A DNA stretch of 64,000 bases from Biomaibacter acetigenes (GTDB taxonomy: Bacteria; Bacillota; Thermosediminibacteria; Thermosediminibacterales; Tepidanaerobacteraceae). This document shows positions 24,673 to 33,405 of this stretch, in pieces. How positions within the stretch are numbered: position 1 is the stretch's first letter; every line of letters begins with the position of its first letter. The DNA lies in NCBI RefSeq assembly GCF_003691585.1, contig NZ_CP033169.1:2914001-2978000 (forward strand), read 5' to 3'. The position numbers were made by a program, and so were the translations under genes. A model generated the notes under the pieces. The model searched no databases, was not told where the DNA came from, and saw nothing but the letters and a program-made list of their open reading frames with translations.

Positions 24673-25208
24673 AGAACATAATGCTTAAAATCTGGTTCGT
24701 CTGGGAATCAATATTTGAAAAACTGGCGGGTATACATCCGGTGCCGGGTGGATTTTTCAGGATCGCCATAAGAAGATATCGCGGCGATAAGTTGACATGT
24801 TTGGATGGAACTATATTAAATCCCGGAGAAAAATACGGCGAATTGCATTTAAACAACAAATTTTTTATAGGGCTGTCAAAACAGGACAGATCTCCCGCTT
24901 TTTTGGGTATTGCTTCGCTCAGGGAGTCGAAAAAAGCCTTTTCCTCCCTGAAAGAGTATACAAAATCAAATCCCCTTTTCAAAGATGTCAATGTTTTCAT
25001 GGGGTATACCCTGCTGAACAGAGGAATAAACAGGCTGGGTTTTGAAGTCCATGACATAAAGTCCGGTTTTATAAAAAATCTGGTTTCTAATTATGAAAAA
25101 ATGCTTCTCGCCATCCTCCACCCGGAAGGTTTTAAGCGTGTCATGTCAAAGAAATTAGTTTCAAAACAGGTTCTTATCACAAAAAAGACCCTGGAGAAAT
25201 TATATTAA
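24669..25208 (+). CDS. Conserved protein of unknown function next to a polysaccharide deacetylase (YkoP-like)
   Basis: A 179-residue soluble protein without recognised motifs. It resembles the YkoP-type proteins of Firmicutes, as far as I can judge from HPVPGGFFRIAIRRYRG near the start and LGFEVHDIKSG in the second half. The translation start overlaps the deacetylase stop (ATGA), so the two are co-translated and probably act on the same cell-surface glycan or lipid. The 3' end overlaps the convergent mobA gene by nine bases. Confidence 0.5.
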   Translation: MKNIMLKIWFVWESIFEKLAGIHPVPGGFFRIAIRRYRGDKLTCLDGTILNPGEKYGELHLNNKFFIGLSKQDRSPAFLGIASLRESKKAFSSLKEYTKSNPLFKDVNVFMGYTLLNRGINRLGFEVHDIKSGFIKNLVSNYEKMLLAILHPEGFKRVMSKKLVSKQVLITKKTLEKLY

Positions 25209-25805
25209 GGTCTCATTAATCCTTATTGCCTCAACATAACTTTCCCATGTGTTTATATTGAAAAAATCATAATCGTGCGTCTTGCAGTGCACTTTATCCA
25301 TGTCTATAAACCGGGTTTTTGTCAGGGTAAATATGTCCTGGACCTTGATAGTGCCGTTTTTTTTCATCAGGCTCTTTATGGGCTCAATGCAGGTTTTTGC
25401 GTAAACGGCGTGAAGAGGCTCGAAATATTTGCTACCGGTATTGGGACAGACAATATCAAAACCCGGGCTTTGACCCAGCAAAATTTTGATCAATTCTCCG
25501 TTTAAGAAGGGCATGTCGCAGGCACAGAAAAATCCGGCCCCATTTTTCATCTTCAAAAGGCCGGTGTATATGCCGGAAAGGGGCCCCCGGCTTTCAGTCT
25601 CATCAGGGTACACTACAAACTTCGGATCTAAAACTTTAAACTCCCCAGGCTTGTTGGATATGATGATAACCTCATCAAAAATAGGCTTTAAAGTAATATA
25701 TGCTTTTTCTATAATGGTGAGCCCGCCGATTTTGAGCAGGGCTTTATTTATTCCCATAAGCCTGGAGGATTTTCCTCCCGCCAGGATGACCGCAGAAAAA
25801 CCCAT
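25200..25805 (-). CDS. mobA: Molybdenum cofactor guanylyltransferase
   Basis: MobA links GMP to molybdopterin to make the dinucleotide cofactor used by many Mo/W oxidoreductases. The N-terminal GTP-binding loop AVILAGGKSSRLMGINKALL, PDETESRGPLSGIYTGL and ACDMPFLNGELI are all as expected. Length 201 residues. It is a single gene here, with no other molybdopterin genes nearby except the MoaD-like protein at 12.3 kb. Confidence 0.9.
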   Translation of the reverse strand: MGFSAVILAGGKSSRLMGINKALLKIGGLTIIEKAYITLKPIFDEVIIISNKPGEFKVLDPKFVVYPDETESRGPLSGIYTGLLKMKNGAGFFCACDMPFLNGELIKILLGQSPGFDIVCPNTGSKYFEPLHAVYAKTCIEPIKSLMKKNGTIKVQDIFTLTKTRFIDMDKVHCKTHDYDFFNINTWESYVEAIRINETLI

Positions 25806-25900
25806 TTTAAAACCCCTGTTCTAAACACGAGGAAATTCAAACAAAAACATTGGTATTTTCAGTGTAGACCATGCTCCGAGAAAAATCAATAAATATTTTC

Positions 25901-25929
25901 TTGAATTGATTGAAAACAATAGTTACAAT
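25901..25929 (+). promoter_or_regulatory. Promoter of niaR
   Basis: TTGAAT, a 17-base spacer and TACAAT, about 80 bases before the niaR start. Confidence 0.5.
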
Positions 25930-26007
25930 AATGATGAACAGAGTTTTTTATGTGATGGTTTCTGTTGAAAATGCAGGGGTGGAAAGTCTTTAATTAGGAG
26001 GATATAA

Positions 26008-26517
26008 ATGAACACTGATGAAAGAAGGGCAAAAATAATAGAGCTTTTAAGGTCCGAAAAGAGGCCTTTTTCCGGCAGCGAGCTTGCCGGGTTTTTTCAA
26101 GTCACCCGTCAGGTGATAGTCCAGGATATAGCTATACTCCGGGCCGCAGGAAATGACATTATAGCCACATCCCAGGGATATATGATGAAACAACCCTACG
26201 AGTTTTGCTCCAAAAAAATCGCCGTGTGTCACGCTGAGGAAAAGACCCGGGAGGAACTTCTGACCTTTGTGGAATGTGGATGCAAGGTGATAGACGTGAT
26301 AGTGGAACATCCCCTCTACGGAGAGCTTCGCGGCATGCTAATGCTGCAAGATTCGGGTGATGTGGAGGAGTTTATAAAAAAGGTGGAAAAGAGCAATGCC
26401 ACACTTCTTTCCAGGTTGACCCGAGGGGTACACCTTCACACGGTGGAGGCCTTGAATGAAGATTCCATAAAGAAGGCAGAGGAGCTTCTCAGGGAAAAGG
26501 GGGTCTTGCTGGAATAA
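26008..26517 (+). CDS. niaR: NiaR-type nicotinate-responsive repressor
   Basis: A 169-residue protein: an HTH_11 winged helix (residues 1-60, with SGSELAGFFQVTRQVIVQDI) followed by a 3H domain with three conserved histidines (around VCHAEE, EHPLYGEL and GVHLHTVE) that bind metal and nicotinate. NiaR represses niacin uptake and NAD synthesis genes. The next gene is the niacin transporter component, with a palindromic site between -35 and -10 of its promoter, so the regulatory pair is clear. AGGAGG lies ten bases before the ATG. Confidence 0.93.
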   Translation: MNTDERRAKIIELLRSEKRPFSGSELAGFFQVTRQVIVQDIAILRAAGNDIIATSQGYMMKQPYEFCSKKIAVCHAEEKTREELLTFVECGCKVIDVIVEHPLYGELRGMLMLQDSGDVEEFIKKVEKSNATLLSRLTRGVHLHTVEALNEDSIKKAEELLREKGVLLE

Positions 26518-26534
26518 ATTTTTTTTGCTTATAG

Positions 26535-26564
26535 TTGACTATACACCTGTATATACAGTATAAT
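26535..26564 (+). promoter_or_regulatory. niaX promoter with NiaR operator in the spacer
   Basis: TTGACT (26535-26540), an 18-base spacer and TATAAT (26559-26564) form a strong promoter. The spacer carries the palindrome CTGTATATACAG, part of ACACCTGTATATACAGT, close to described NiaR sites. A repressor bound here would block the polymerase directly. Confidence 0.8.
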
Positions 26565-26605
26565 TGAATCAAACAACTTTGATTTTAAGAGAAAGGAAGA
26601 TTCAC

Positions 26606-27103
26606 ATGAACACAAAAAACCTTGTAACCGGCGCCCTGCTTACCGCCCTTTCTATTATAATCCCTGTTTCCTTTGGAGCCTATCTTAAGATATATATCCC
26701 GCCCTTTTCGGCCACTCTTGCATCCCATGTACCCACCATGCTGGCATTTTTAATAAGTCCAACGGTGGCGGTGATGGTGGGCCTGGGGTCGGCCCTGGGA
26801 TTTTTAATTATGCTTCCTCCCGTCATAGCAGCCCGGGCCACCATTCATGCCATATTCGGCCTGGTGGGAGCTCTACTTGTCAAAAGGGGGCTTTCCTTTG
26901 AAAAAGCCCTGATCCTCACCGCCCCTATCCATGCCATTGGTGAAGCCATAGTGGTAATACCTTTCGGTTTCAATCTCTATACTGCCCTTGTGGTGGTGGG
27001 TATCGGCACATTAATCCATCACTTTTTAGACAGCGCAATTTCAGTGGTGCTGGCAAAAACAGTCTTATCCGGCTTTATTCATCCGGGTAAAATAAAAGCT
27101 TAA
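26606..27103 (+). CDS. niaX: Niacin ECF transporter substrate-binding component
   Basis: A 165-residue membrane protein with five to six helices and the S-component fold of energy-coupling factor transporters. SATLASHVPTMLAFLISP and VIAARATIHAIFGLVGALL match the NiaX group, which binds nicotinate and works with shared EcfA/EcfT subunits encoded elsewhere. The ATG at 26606 follows an AAGGAAG site. NiaR regulation supports the substrate. Confidence 0.87.
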   Translation: MNTKNLVTGALLTALSIIIPVSFGAYLKIYIPPFSATLASHVPTMLAFLISPTVAVMVGLGSALGFLIMLPPVIAARATIHAIFGLVGALLVKRGLSFEKALILTAPIHAIGEAIVVIPFGFNLYTALVVVGIGTLIHHFLDSAISVVLAKTVLSGFIHPGKIKA

Positions 27104-27120
27104 ATAAAGATTTATTTACA

Positions 27121-27149
27121 AAATACTCCATTTTTATGGAGTATTTTTT
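27121..27149 (+). terminator. Terminator of niaX
   Basis: A 10-bp stem of AAATACTCCA and TGGAGTATTT is followed by a T-run. Confidence 0.88.
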
Positions 27150-27157
27150 ACATCAAT

Positions 27158-27179
27158 CTTTAGATTTTCTTTAGATTTT
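27158..27179 (+). promoter_or_regulatory. Tandem 11-bp repeats, response-regulator binding site
   Basis: CTTTAGATTTT occurs twice head to tail with an 11-bp period, the geometry used by OmpR/PhoB-type dimers. It lies about 90 bases before the Spy-like gene, which is followed by an OmpR-type two-component system. Confidence 0.7.
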
Positions 27180-27266
27180 GCTCACAGCTTCCTGACACTT
27201 GCCGGTTATAATAAAATCAAACAGAAGGTTAAGACCTTCACAAAAAAATTAAAGGAGTGGTGGTAA

Positions 27267-27812
27267 ATGTTTAAAAAAGCATTGATTTTCGGAGTGGTTG
27301 GCCTTCTGGTGCTGGGCATAGCCGCAGTTGCCTTCGCAGCCCCCGGCGGCAGGTGGGGAGGCGGTTTTGGCCGGGTGTCGGGCCAGGCAGCGGTTGGCAG
27401 CACGAACTGGGCACCTCCCATTACCCAGCTGGACCTCTCCGATGAGCAGTATGCAAAACTCAGGGAAATTCAGAATCAGGCTTTCGAAAAGATGCAGGCC
27501 TTAAGGGATGAAATGGCAAAGAAGATGCTTGAGCTTCAGAACCTGTACCTGCAAAAGAACCCCGACAAAGCTGCTATTGATGCAAAACAGAAGGAACTTT
27601 CCGAACTGAGGGATAAGATGTGGCAGCTCCGGCAGGATAACTTCAATGAAGCCAATAAAGTACTTACCAAAGAACAGCAGGATAAACTAAACAGTCTTAG
27701 AGGAAACGGTTTCGGCAGAGGTGCCGGATTCGGCCCCGGGGCATGCCACGGTTTTGGCGGAGGTTTCGGCTGGGGCATGATGGGCGGCTACGGCTCCGGA
27801 GTAAATCAGTAA
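27267..27812 (+). CDS. Spy/CpxP-like exported chaperone-type protein
   Basis: An exported 181-residue protein. The signal peptide ends near AAVAFAAPGG (residues 1-26). The body contains LDLSDEQYAKLREIQNQA and VLTKEQQDKLNSLRG, the two LTxxQ-like repeats of the Spy/CpxP/ZraP family, and the C-terminus is Gly-rich (GFGRGAGFGPGACHGFGGGF) with His and Cys. Relatives protect envelope proteins or bind metals. Upstream 11-bp tandem repeats and the two-component genes 0.9 kb downstream suggest envelope-stress control. The toxin-antitoxin pair now separates them. Confidence 0.82.
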   Translation: MFKKALIFGVVGLLVLGIAAVAFAAPGGRWGGGFGRVSGQAAVGSTNWAPPITQLDLSDEQYAKLREIQNQAFEKMQALRDEMAKKMLELQNLYLQKNPDKAAIDAKQKELSELRDKMWQLRQDNFNEANKVLTKEQQDKLNSLRGNGFGRGAGFGPGACHGFGGGFGWGMMGGYGSGVNQ

Positions 27813-27823
27813 TTTGGATATCC

Positions 27824-27846
27824 GGGCGGCTTTGCCGCCCTTTTTT
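27824..27846 (+). terminator. Terminator of the Spy-like gene
   Basis: GGGCGGC-TTT-GCCGCCC followed by TTTTTT. Confidence 0.93.
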
Positions 27847-27925
27847 ATATGAATTTTATATAATTTTTATTGTATTTTTCCTAAAATAATGTTATACTCC
27901 AGGTAATACAAGGAGGTGCAATATT

Positions 27926-28234
27926 ATGCCTGATGGTGTAAACCCCAAAAAAACCAAAATGACAGCCGTACGTCTACCTGTCTCTGTAATTGATAAAATA
28001 GACCGGTTATTCGGTAAAGGTAATCGTTCGAAATTTATTTATGAAGCTATTGAAAAGGAATTAAAAAGGAGAAAAAGACTGGAGTTTATAGAAAAGGACA
28101 CAAATCTTATCTCTGACGACATTAAAGACTCTGTAGAATATGTAAACGAGATGCGAAAAATCGATGTTGAGCGTTTCGAAGTGTTATATAAAGCAAATGA
28201 TCAAAAATCAGGGCAGGGAGAAGTTCATGAGTAA
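27926..28234 (+). CDS. Ribbon-helix-helix antitoxin, VapB-type
   Basis: A 102-residue protein. Residues 12-50 (MTAVRLPVSVIDKIDRLFG...SKFIYEAIEKEL) form a ribbon-helix-helix DNA-binding domain, and the charged C-terminal half should wrap the toxin. A GGAGG site precedes the ATG. The stop overlaps the toxin start by eight bases, which is common in toxin-antitoxin operons. Confidence 0.82.
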   Translation: MPDGVNPKKTKMTAVRLPVSVIDKIDRLFGKGNRSKFIYEAIEKELKRRKRLEFIEKDTNLISDDIKDSVEYVNEMRKIDVERFEVLYKANDQKSGQGEVHE

Positions 28235-28637
28235 GTCACGGATAAATGGTTTTCTTCTCGACACCGATTTTTTAATTGATTTAAACAGGGGAAAAAGTAA
28301 TATTTACAAAAAGAGAGCTTCAAAATTACTATATCAAATAAATGATTCAGATCTCTTCATCTCGAATGTTACCATTATAGAATTTTTATCGGGTATATCC
28401 GAGGAAAAGCAGGAAAACACCTCAAATATTTTATTTGATCTTTTCGTATATATTTATCCTACTTATGAAGAGTCTTGCTTTGCAGGAAGACTTCGGCAAG
28501 AATTTTTCAAAAAAGGAATTTCTTTGTCTGTTTCAGATGTTTTAAATGCGTCCCTTTGCATAAATCGCAATTTATCTATTGTTACGAGAAATATTAAACA
28601 TTATCCATTTAAAAATATTAATGTTTTGAGCTGGTAA
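28227..28637 (+). CDS. PIN-domain toxin, VapC-type
   Basis: A 136-residue PIN ribonuclease. FLLDTDFLIDLNRG gives the first catalytic Asp, TIIEFLSG the Glu and SVSDVLNASLCINRNL the further acidic residue, with TRNIKHY at the end. This supports magnesium-dependent cleavage of RNA, often tRNA. The ATG lies inside the antitoxin stop region with GGGAG upstream. The pair sits between the Spy-like gene and its presumed two-component system. Confidence 0.82.
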   Translation: MSKSRINGFLLDTDFLIDLNRGKSNIYKKRASKLLYQINDSDLFISNVTIIEFLSGISEEKQENTSNILFDLFVYIYPTYEESCFAGRLRQEFFKKGISLSVSDVLNASLCINRNLSIVTRNIKHYPFKNINVLSW

Positions 28638-28659
28638 ATTTTTTATCTGGAGAGTCCTT

Positions 28660-29373
28660 ATGAGCAAATATAAAATTTTAGTGGTGGATGATGAGATTAA
28701 AATCCTGAATTTAATAAAAAATTACCTGGAAAATGAGGGGTTTTCGGTTATTACCGCCGATGGCGGGAAAAAGGCTCTTGAGCTTTTTGAGGCCGAAAAG
28801 CCTGACCTGGTGGTGCTTGATATTATGATGCCCGAGGTGAGCGGCTATGATGTATGCAGGAAAATATGCTCCTCCTCGGATACCCCCGTTATCATGCTGA
28901 CGGCCAGGTCCGAAGAGGTGGATAAAATCCTTGGGCTCGAGCTGGGAGCCGACGACTATATAACAAAGCCCTTCAGCTTGAGGGAACTGGCGGCACGGAT
29001 CCGGGTGGTGCTGCGAAGGCTTAAGCGGCAGGATTTACAGGAAAAAGAACTGGGCCATGGCCGGGAGGATATACTGGAATACCTGGGACTTTCGCTCGAC
29101 CTCAAGAAAAAAAGCGCTGTCCTGGAGGGCAAGCCCCTTTCCCTCACCCCCACCGAATTCAAGATTCTGGCTATGCTTATGGGCAGCCCCGGTGTGGTTT
29201 TTTCCCGGCTGCAGATACTGGAAGAGGTTCTCGGGGAGTATTACGAAGGGTATGAAAGGTCCCTGGATACCCATATGAGCAATCTCAGAAAAAAACTGGG
29301 GGACGACCCCGCAAATCCCCGGTATATAAAGACTGTATATGGCATGGGCTATAAAATTGGAGGACAATCATGA
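28660..29373 (+). CDS. OmpR-family response regulator
   Basis: A 237-residue regulator with a receiver domain (acidic pocket DDE, phosphorylated Asp in VVLDIMMP, switch Thr in MLTARS, Lys in ITKPF) and a winged-helix output domain (PLSLTPTEFKILAML ... TVYGMGYKI). The stop overlaps the kinase start by four bases. It probably binds 11-bp direct repeats such as those before the Spy-like gene. Confidence 0.95.
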   Translation: MSKYKILVVDDEIKILNLIKNYLENEGFSVITADGGKKALELFEAEKPDLVVLDIMMPEVSGYDVCRKICSSSDTPVIMLTARSEEVDKILGLELGADDYITKPFSLRELAARIRVVLRRLKRQDLQEKELGHGREDILEYLGLSLDLKKKSAVLEGKPLSLTPTEFKILAMLMGSPGVVFSRLQILEEVLGEYYEGYERSLDTHMSNLRKKLGDDPANPRYIKTVYGMGYKIGGQS

Positions 29374-30797
29374 AAAAAACCGGCATAGGATATCGCATTA
29401 CAGCAGGCCTGGTGGTAACAGCATTATTAACCGCAATTTTATCCATATTGTTACTTTTTGTGCTCACCGAAAAGGCCTTCAATGATTATATAAAGCAAAA
29501 CAGAATAGAGCAGGCCAGGGAAATAAGCGGGATTCTGGGAGATGTCTATGACCGGAATGGATGGGAGGGCGTGCGTTCGCTGGTGGAGGGAGCTTCCATG
29601 ATGAGGCAGGGCCACAAGAGGTGGATGGGGACGGATAGGAATCCCACAGGCATGGGACCTTTTGGAGGCCAGGGCATGGGCCCCATGATGGGTATAATCC
29701 AGAGGCAGGTCATAGTTACGGACCCCAATGGGAACATTATAATCTCCTCGGAGGATATAAGCCCACAGACCCCTATCTCCAAATCGCTATGGGACCTGAG
29801 GGTGCCCATATTTTCAAGCCAGGGCCATATAGGTTACCTCATCGTCTGGTCCCAGGCAAGGCCTGCTGAAAAGAGTCTCGAGTCTATTTTCTTTCGTACC
29901 ATATCCCGGTATTCTTTTCTCGCTGTGTTTTTCGGTCTTGTAATCGCCATTGTAGTAGGATACCTTATTTCCCGGCAGCTCACAAGCCCCATTAAGAAGC
30001 TTTCCGATACGGTCCGGTTATTTACCCGGGGCGAAAGGGATATCCGCCTTACCGTCACCGGCGATGATGAGCTGGGAACTCTGGCGGCGGATTTCAATGC
30101 CATGGCCGACAGCATAAAAAAGAGCGAAGAGCTTCGCAAAAACCTAACCGCCGATGTGGCCCATGAACTCCGGACACCTCTTTCAATACTGAGGGGCACC
30201 CTGGAATCCATCCAGGCCGGTGTGCTTTCTCCCACTCCCGAAGTCATCCTTTCCCTGCAGGATGAAATCATACGCATGTCCCGGCTGGTGAAAGACCTTT
30301 CTGACTTGAGCAGGGCTGAAGCCGGAAACCTGGAGCTTAACCGGGAGGAAATATCTCCCGTGGAGCTCAAAGAAAAATTTTCATACTTTAAAACAGAAGC
30401 CGAATTCAAAGGAATAGACTTTATTGTAGACATCCCTCCGGATCTGCCGAAAATTTCGGTGGATGTAGTGCGCATAACCCAGGTCATATCCAACCTGCTC
30501 ACCAATGCCCTGCGGCACACCGCGTCAGGGAAGATAGAACTTTCAGCGAAAAGTTCAAAAGACGGAGTACTTTTTTCGGTAAAGGACACCGGCTGCGGCA
30601 TAAAACAAGAAGACCTCCCCCACGTTTTCGACAGATTCTACCGGGCGGAAAAATCCCGCTCCCGCACCACCGGCGGCATGGGATTGGGGCTTGCCATAGC
30701 CCGGAGCCTGGTAGAAATCCATGGCGGAAAGATATGGGTAGAAAGCGAAGAAGGAAAAGGCGCCGAGTTCAAATTTTTTATTCCGATAATCAAATAA
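29370..30797 (+). CDS. Sensor histidine kinase, BaeS-like
   Basis: A 475-residue membrane kinase. Two membrane helices (about 10-32 and 170-192) flank a periplasmic loop rich in Gly and Met (about residues 78-112 contain GPFGGQGMGPMMG), which could sense metal or membrane state. HAMP, the H-box ADVAHELRTPLSIL, the N-box ISNLLTNALRH, the G1 box DTGCGI, the F box FDRFYR and the G2 box GMGLGLAIAR are all present. It pairs with the OmpR-type regulator upstream. The Spy-like product is a likely target or feedback partner. Confidence 0.93.
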   Translation: MKKTGIGYRITAGLVVTALLTAILSILLLFVLTEKAFNDYIKQNRIEQAREISGILGDVYDRNGWEGVRSLVEGASMMRQGHKRWMGTDRNPTGMGPFGGQGMGPMMGIIQRQVIVTDPNGNIIISSEDISPQTPISKSLWDLRVPIFSSQGHIGYLIVWSQARPAEKSLESIFFRTISRYSFLAVFFGLVIAIVVGYLISRQLTSPIKKLSDTVRLFTRGERDIRLTVTGDDELGTLAADFNAMADSIKKSEELRKNLTADVAHELRTPLSILRGTLESIQAGVLSPTPEVILSLQDEIIRMSRLVKDLSDLSRAEAGNLELNREEISPVELKEKFSYFKTEAEFKGIDFIVDIPPDLPKISVDVVRITQVISNLLTNALRHTASGKIELSAKSSKDGVLFSVKDTGCGIKQEDLPHVFDRFYRAEKSRSRTTGGMGLGLAIARSLVEIHGGKIWVESEEGKGAEFKFFIPIIK

Positions 30798-30811
30798 TTA
30801 AATTTTAAGCC

Positions 30812-30925
30812 GGCCCCCATGTAGGGATTTCATGATATAACTCCTTGCTTTTTCTTCCAGGGAGTCATCTAGTTTCTCAAGGGTCTCAACACCATATCTG
30901 TTTTTAGTGCGGTCAGAAGATAATT
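30812..30925 (-). pseudogene. Short gene remnant of unknown family
   Basis: About 38 codons on the minus strand read as normal coding sequence (DRTKNRYGVETLEKLDDSLE, then IMKSLHGGRLKI and a stop). No start or partner sequence remains, and the family is not recognised. Confidence 0.3.
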
Positions 30926-30949
30926 TTTCCTCTAAAAATAAAGGAGCTC

Positions 30950-30967
30950 CTTGGTCGGAGCTTTATA
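30950..30967 (-). terminator. Terminator of the paaK-ior-ACT operon
   Basis: Stem GGAGCTCC/GGAGC with A- and T-runs (AAAGGAGCTCC-TTGGTC-GGAGCTTT) at the 3' end of the ACT gene. Confidence 0.65.
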
Positions 30968-31394
30968 ATGACGCTATTTCATCGTTTCCATATAACTTTA
31001 TCCCCGCCGATTCCAGAGCTTTTACGGCTTTCTGGGGGTCTTCCACGCGAAATAAGATGAGGGCTTTGTCTTCACTTCGCTTTATAAACGAGTACAGATA
31101 CTCCACACTCACCCCTGCCTGCCGCAGCACCTGAAGGGCATTGTTTAATCCGCCAGGTCTATCAGCCACCTCTACCGCCAGCACGTCGGTGGTGCTCACG
31201 GGAAACCCAGCTTCCTTGATGGCGGCCACCGCCTCCTCCGGCTTGTTTACTATCATGCGGAGAATGCCGAACTGGGTGGTATCGGCTATGGATATGGCAC
31301 TTATGTCTATGTTTTTTTCCGAAAGAACCCTTGTGATTTCCGAAAGCCTTCCGGGTTTATTTTCAAGAAACACCGATATCTGCTTTACAAACAT
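30963..31394 (-). CDS. Two-ACT-domain protein
   Basis: A 143-residue protein made of two ACT domains (FLENKPGRLSEITRVLSEKN near residue 10 and VADRPGGLNNALQVLRQAG near residue 75), which usually bind amino acids and regulate enzymes. The ATG at 31394 has GGGAGG upstream. It is the last gene of the paaK-iorAB unit, a common partner in Firmicutes and archaea, and may sense aromatic amino acids. Confidence 0.88.
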   Translation of the reverse strand: MFVKQISVFLENKPGRLSEITRVLSEKNIDISAISIADTTQFGILRMIVNKPEEAVAAIKEAGFPVSTTDVLAVEVADRPGGLNNALQVLRQAGVSVEYLYSFIKRSEDKALILFRVEDPQKAVKALESAGIKLYGNDEIASL

Positions 31395-31489
31395 CGCAAA
31401 CCCTCCCATTAAATGATTTTAAGATGCGGTTCGTCCGTAATTTCCCTGTTCCTTGAAGGACTGCCCCTTTATGAGTTTGTTATGTCCTC

Positions 31490-32788
31490 CTACATCTTTC
31501 TCTTATCTATTACCCTTTTGGCTTTGCCTTCACTGCGCTCTATGGTATGGGGCTCCACCAGCCGCACATTGACATTGATACCCAGGGTGGTATAGATATC
31601 CGAAGCAATCTTCTTCCTGATATCTTCTAATTTCCTCACTTCATCGGCAAAGAGCTTTTCGGATACTTCCACCCATACCTCCAGGCAATCCAGGTTATCC
31701 ACCCGATCGACTATGAGCAGGTAATGGGGTTCTGTCTCGCCGGCGGCCATCAGCACGCTTTCAATCTGGGACGGGAATACGTTGACGCCCCGGATTATGA
31801 GCATGTCGTCGGTCCTGCCCAGGAGTTTTTCTATCCTGGCATGGGTCCTGCCGCAGGCGCACGGTTCATAATTGATGGATGTAATATCCCTGGTTCTGTA
31901 GCGGATTACGGGTAATCCTTCCTTGTCTATGGTGGTGATCACAAGCTCCCCTTTCTCTCCGGGCGGTAGAGGCTCTTCGGTGACGGGGTCTATGACTTCG
32001 GGAATGAAGAAATCCTCGAATATGTGAAGACCTTTCTGTTCGCCGCATTCACAGGCCACTCCGGGGCCTATGACCTCGCTCAATCCATATATGTCCAGTG
32101 CCTTTATGCCCAGCTTTTCCTGGATTTCCTTCCTCATGTTCTCGGTCCAGGGTTCTGCCCCAAAGATTCCGGTTTTGAGGTGGAGCTCATTTCTATCTAT
32201 GCCCATTTCTTCTAAAGTTTCTGCTATGTAAAGGGCATAAGATGGCGTGCAGGCCAGTATTTCGGTTTTAAGGTCCTTCATGAGCATAACCTGCCGCCGC
32301 GTGTTTCCACCGGAAGTCGGGATAACCACGGCACCCAGCTTTTCGGCTCCGTAGTGGAATCCCAATCCGCCGGTGAAGAGTCCGTAACCGTAAGAAACCT
32401 GCACCACCGAATCCCGTCGGCCGCCGCCCATCACCAGGCACCGGGCCACCAGTTCCGCCCAGTTGGAAATGTCCCTCCTGGTATATCCCACCACGGTGGG
32501 CTTTCCTGTAGTGCCCGAAGATGCGTGGATCCTTATGATTTCACTTAAAGGTGAGGCAAACAGCCCGGTAGGATAGTTATCCCTCAAATCCTGCTTGGTG
32601 GTAAAAGGAAGTATTCTTAAATCTTCCAGGCTCTTGATGTCTTCCGGGATTATGCCTCTTTGCTGCATCTTGTGCCTGTAGCTTTCCACATTGTGGTAAA
32701 CCCTGTCGACGGTCTCCTTCAGTTTTTGAAATTGGTGGAATCTGAGCTCTTCTCTTGACATGCATTCACGGATCTTGTTCCAGTACAA
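31490..32788 (-). CDS. paaK: Phenylacetate-CoA ligase, copy 1
   Basis: Adenylate-forming ligase that makes phenylacetyl-CoA or a related aryl-acetyl-CoA from acid, ATP and CoA. The 432-residue protein has [16 protein letters not shown] (P-loop), IFGAEPWTE and [13 protein letters not shown] in the centre, then RYRTRDIT and the C-terminal [11 protein letters not shown] hinge. It lies downstream of iorB, suggesting use of the aryl-acetyl group produced by the ferredoxin oxidoreductase. About 50% similar to copy 2 by eye. The two may have different acyl preferences. Confidence 0.92.
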   Translation of the reverse strand: MYWNKIRECMSREELRFHQFQKLKETVDRVYHNVESYRHKMQQRGIIPEDIKSLEDLRILPFTTKQDLRDNYPTGLFASPLSEIIRIHASSGTTGKPTVVGYTRRDISNWAELVARCLVMGGGRRDSVVQVSYGYGLFTGGLGFHYGAEKLGAVVIPTSGGNTRRQVMLMKDLKTEILACTPSYALYIAETLEEMGIDRNELHLKTGIFGAEPWTENMRKEIQEKLGIKALDIYGLSEVIGPGVACECGEQKGLHIFEDFFIPEVIDPVTEEPLPPGEKGELVITTIDKEGLPVIRYRTRDITSINYEPCACGRTHARIEKLLGRTDDMLIIRGVNVFPSQIESVLMAAGETEPHYLLIVDRVDNLDCLEVWVEVSEKLFADEVRKLEDIRKKIASDIYTTLGINVNVRLVEPHTIERSEGKAKRVIDKRKM

Positions 32789-32814
32789 TGTTTTAACCCC
32801 CTTTAATTCTTATA

Positions 32815-33405
32815 TCACATTTCTCGCTTCTCTAGTATTGCTTCATATCCTCTTTTGAAGGCTTCCTTATTAATTTCAACGGTCTTTGGAGGTACGGTTT
32901 CTTCAATGATCTTTAGCCAGAGTTCTTTCTCAAAATCCAGCCTGCTGGCCAGCACCCCCAGAAGCACTACATTTACCGCCTTTGCACTGCCGCAATCCGA
33001 TGCAATCTTCCCGGCGTCCACCATGCAGGTGGTTGCTATATCTGCCAGGGTCCCATTTATGTTCTCCGGATATTTCTGATATCCCATCGTCACGGGGATG
33101 GGTGGTATCTCCTGGGCATTGGAGATTATTATTCCGCCCTTTTTCAAATACCCCGCCCACCTCAGGGCTTCAAGCTTTTCAAAGGCCAGGATAAAATCGG
33201 CCTGCCCCATTCCTACCAGGGGGGAATATATTTTTTCCCCAAATCTGACATGGGTCACCACACTGCCGCCCCTTTGAGCCATTCCATGGACTTCGGAAAC
33301 CTTTACATCCAGGCCGCTGCGGAGGGCTACCTCTCCCAGGATACGGCTTGATAGCAATGTTCCCTGCCCGCCGACTCCTACTATGAGTATGCCTGTATCA
33401 GCCAC
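32815..33405 (-). CDS. iorB: Indolepyruvate ferredoxin oxidoreductase, beta subunit
   Basis: A 196-residue gamma-type subunit that completes the IorAB enzyme, which decarboxylates aryl pyruvates to aryl-acetyl-CoA with ferredoxin as acceptor. ILIVGVGGQGTLLSSRILGE and VSEVHGMAQRGGSVVTHVRFG are typical. The start is the GTG at 33405, overlapping the iorA stop, with AGGTGAT upstream. Confidence 0.92.
   Translation of the reverse strand: MADTGILIVGVGGQGTLLSSRILGEVALRSGLDVKVSEVHGMAQRGGSVVTHVRFGEKIYSPLVGMGQADFILAFEKLEALRWAGYLKKGGIIISNAQEIPPIPVTMGYQKYPENINGTLADIATTCMVDAGKIASDCGSAKAVNVVLLGVLASRLDFEKELWLKIIEETVPPKTVEINKEAFKRGYEAILEKREM

Noticed and set aside
28660-30797. Two-component system as regulator of the VapBC-type pair
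   Set aside because: The toxin-antitoxin pair has its own ribosome-binding sites and lies after a strong terminator; nothing connects it to the kinase except position.
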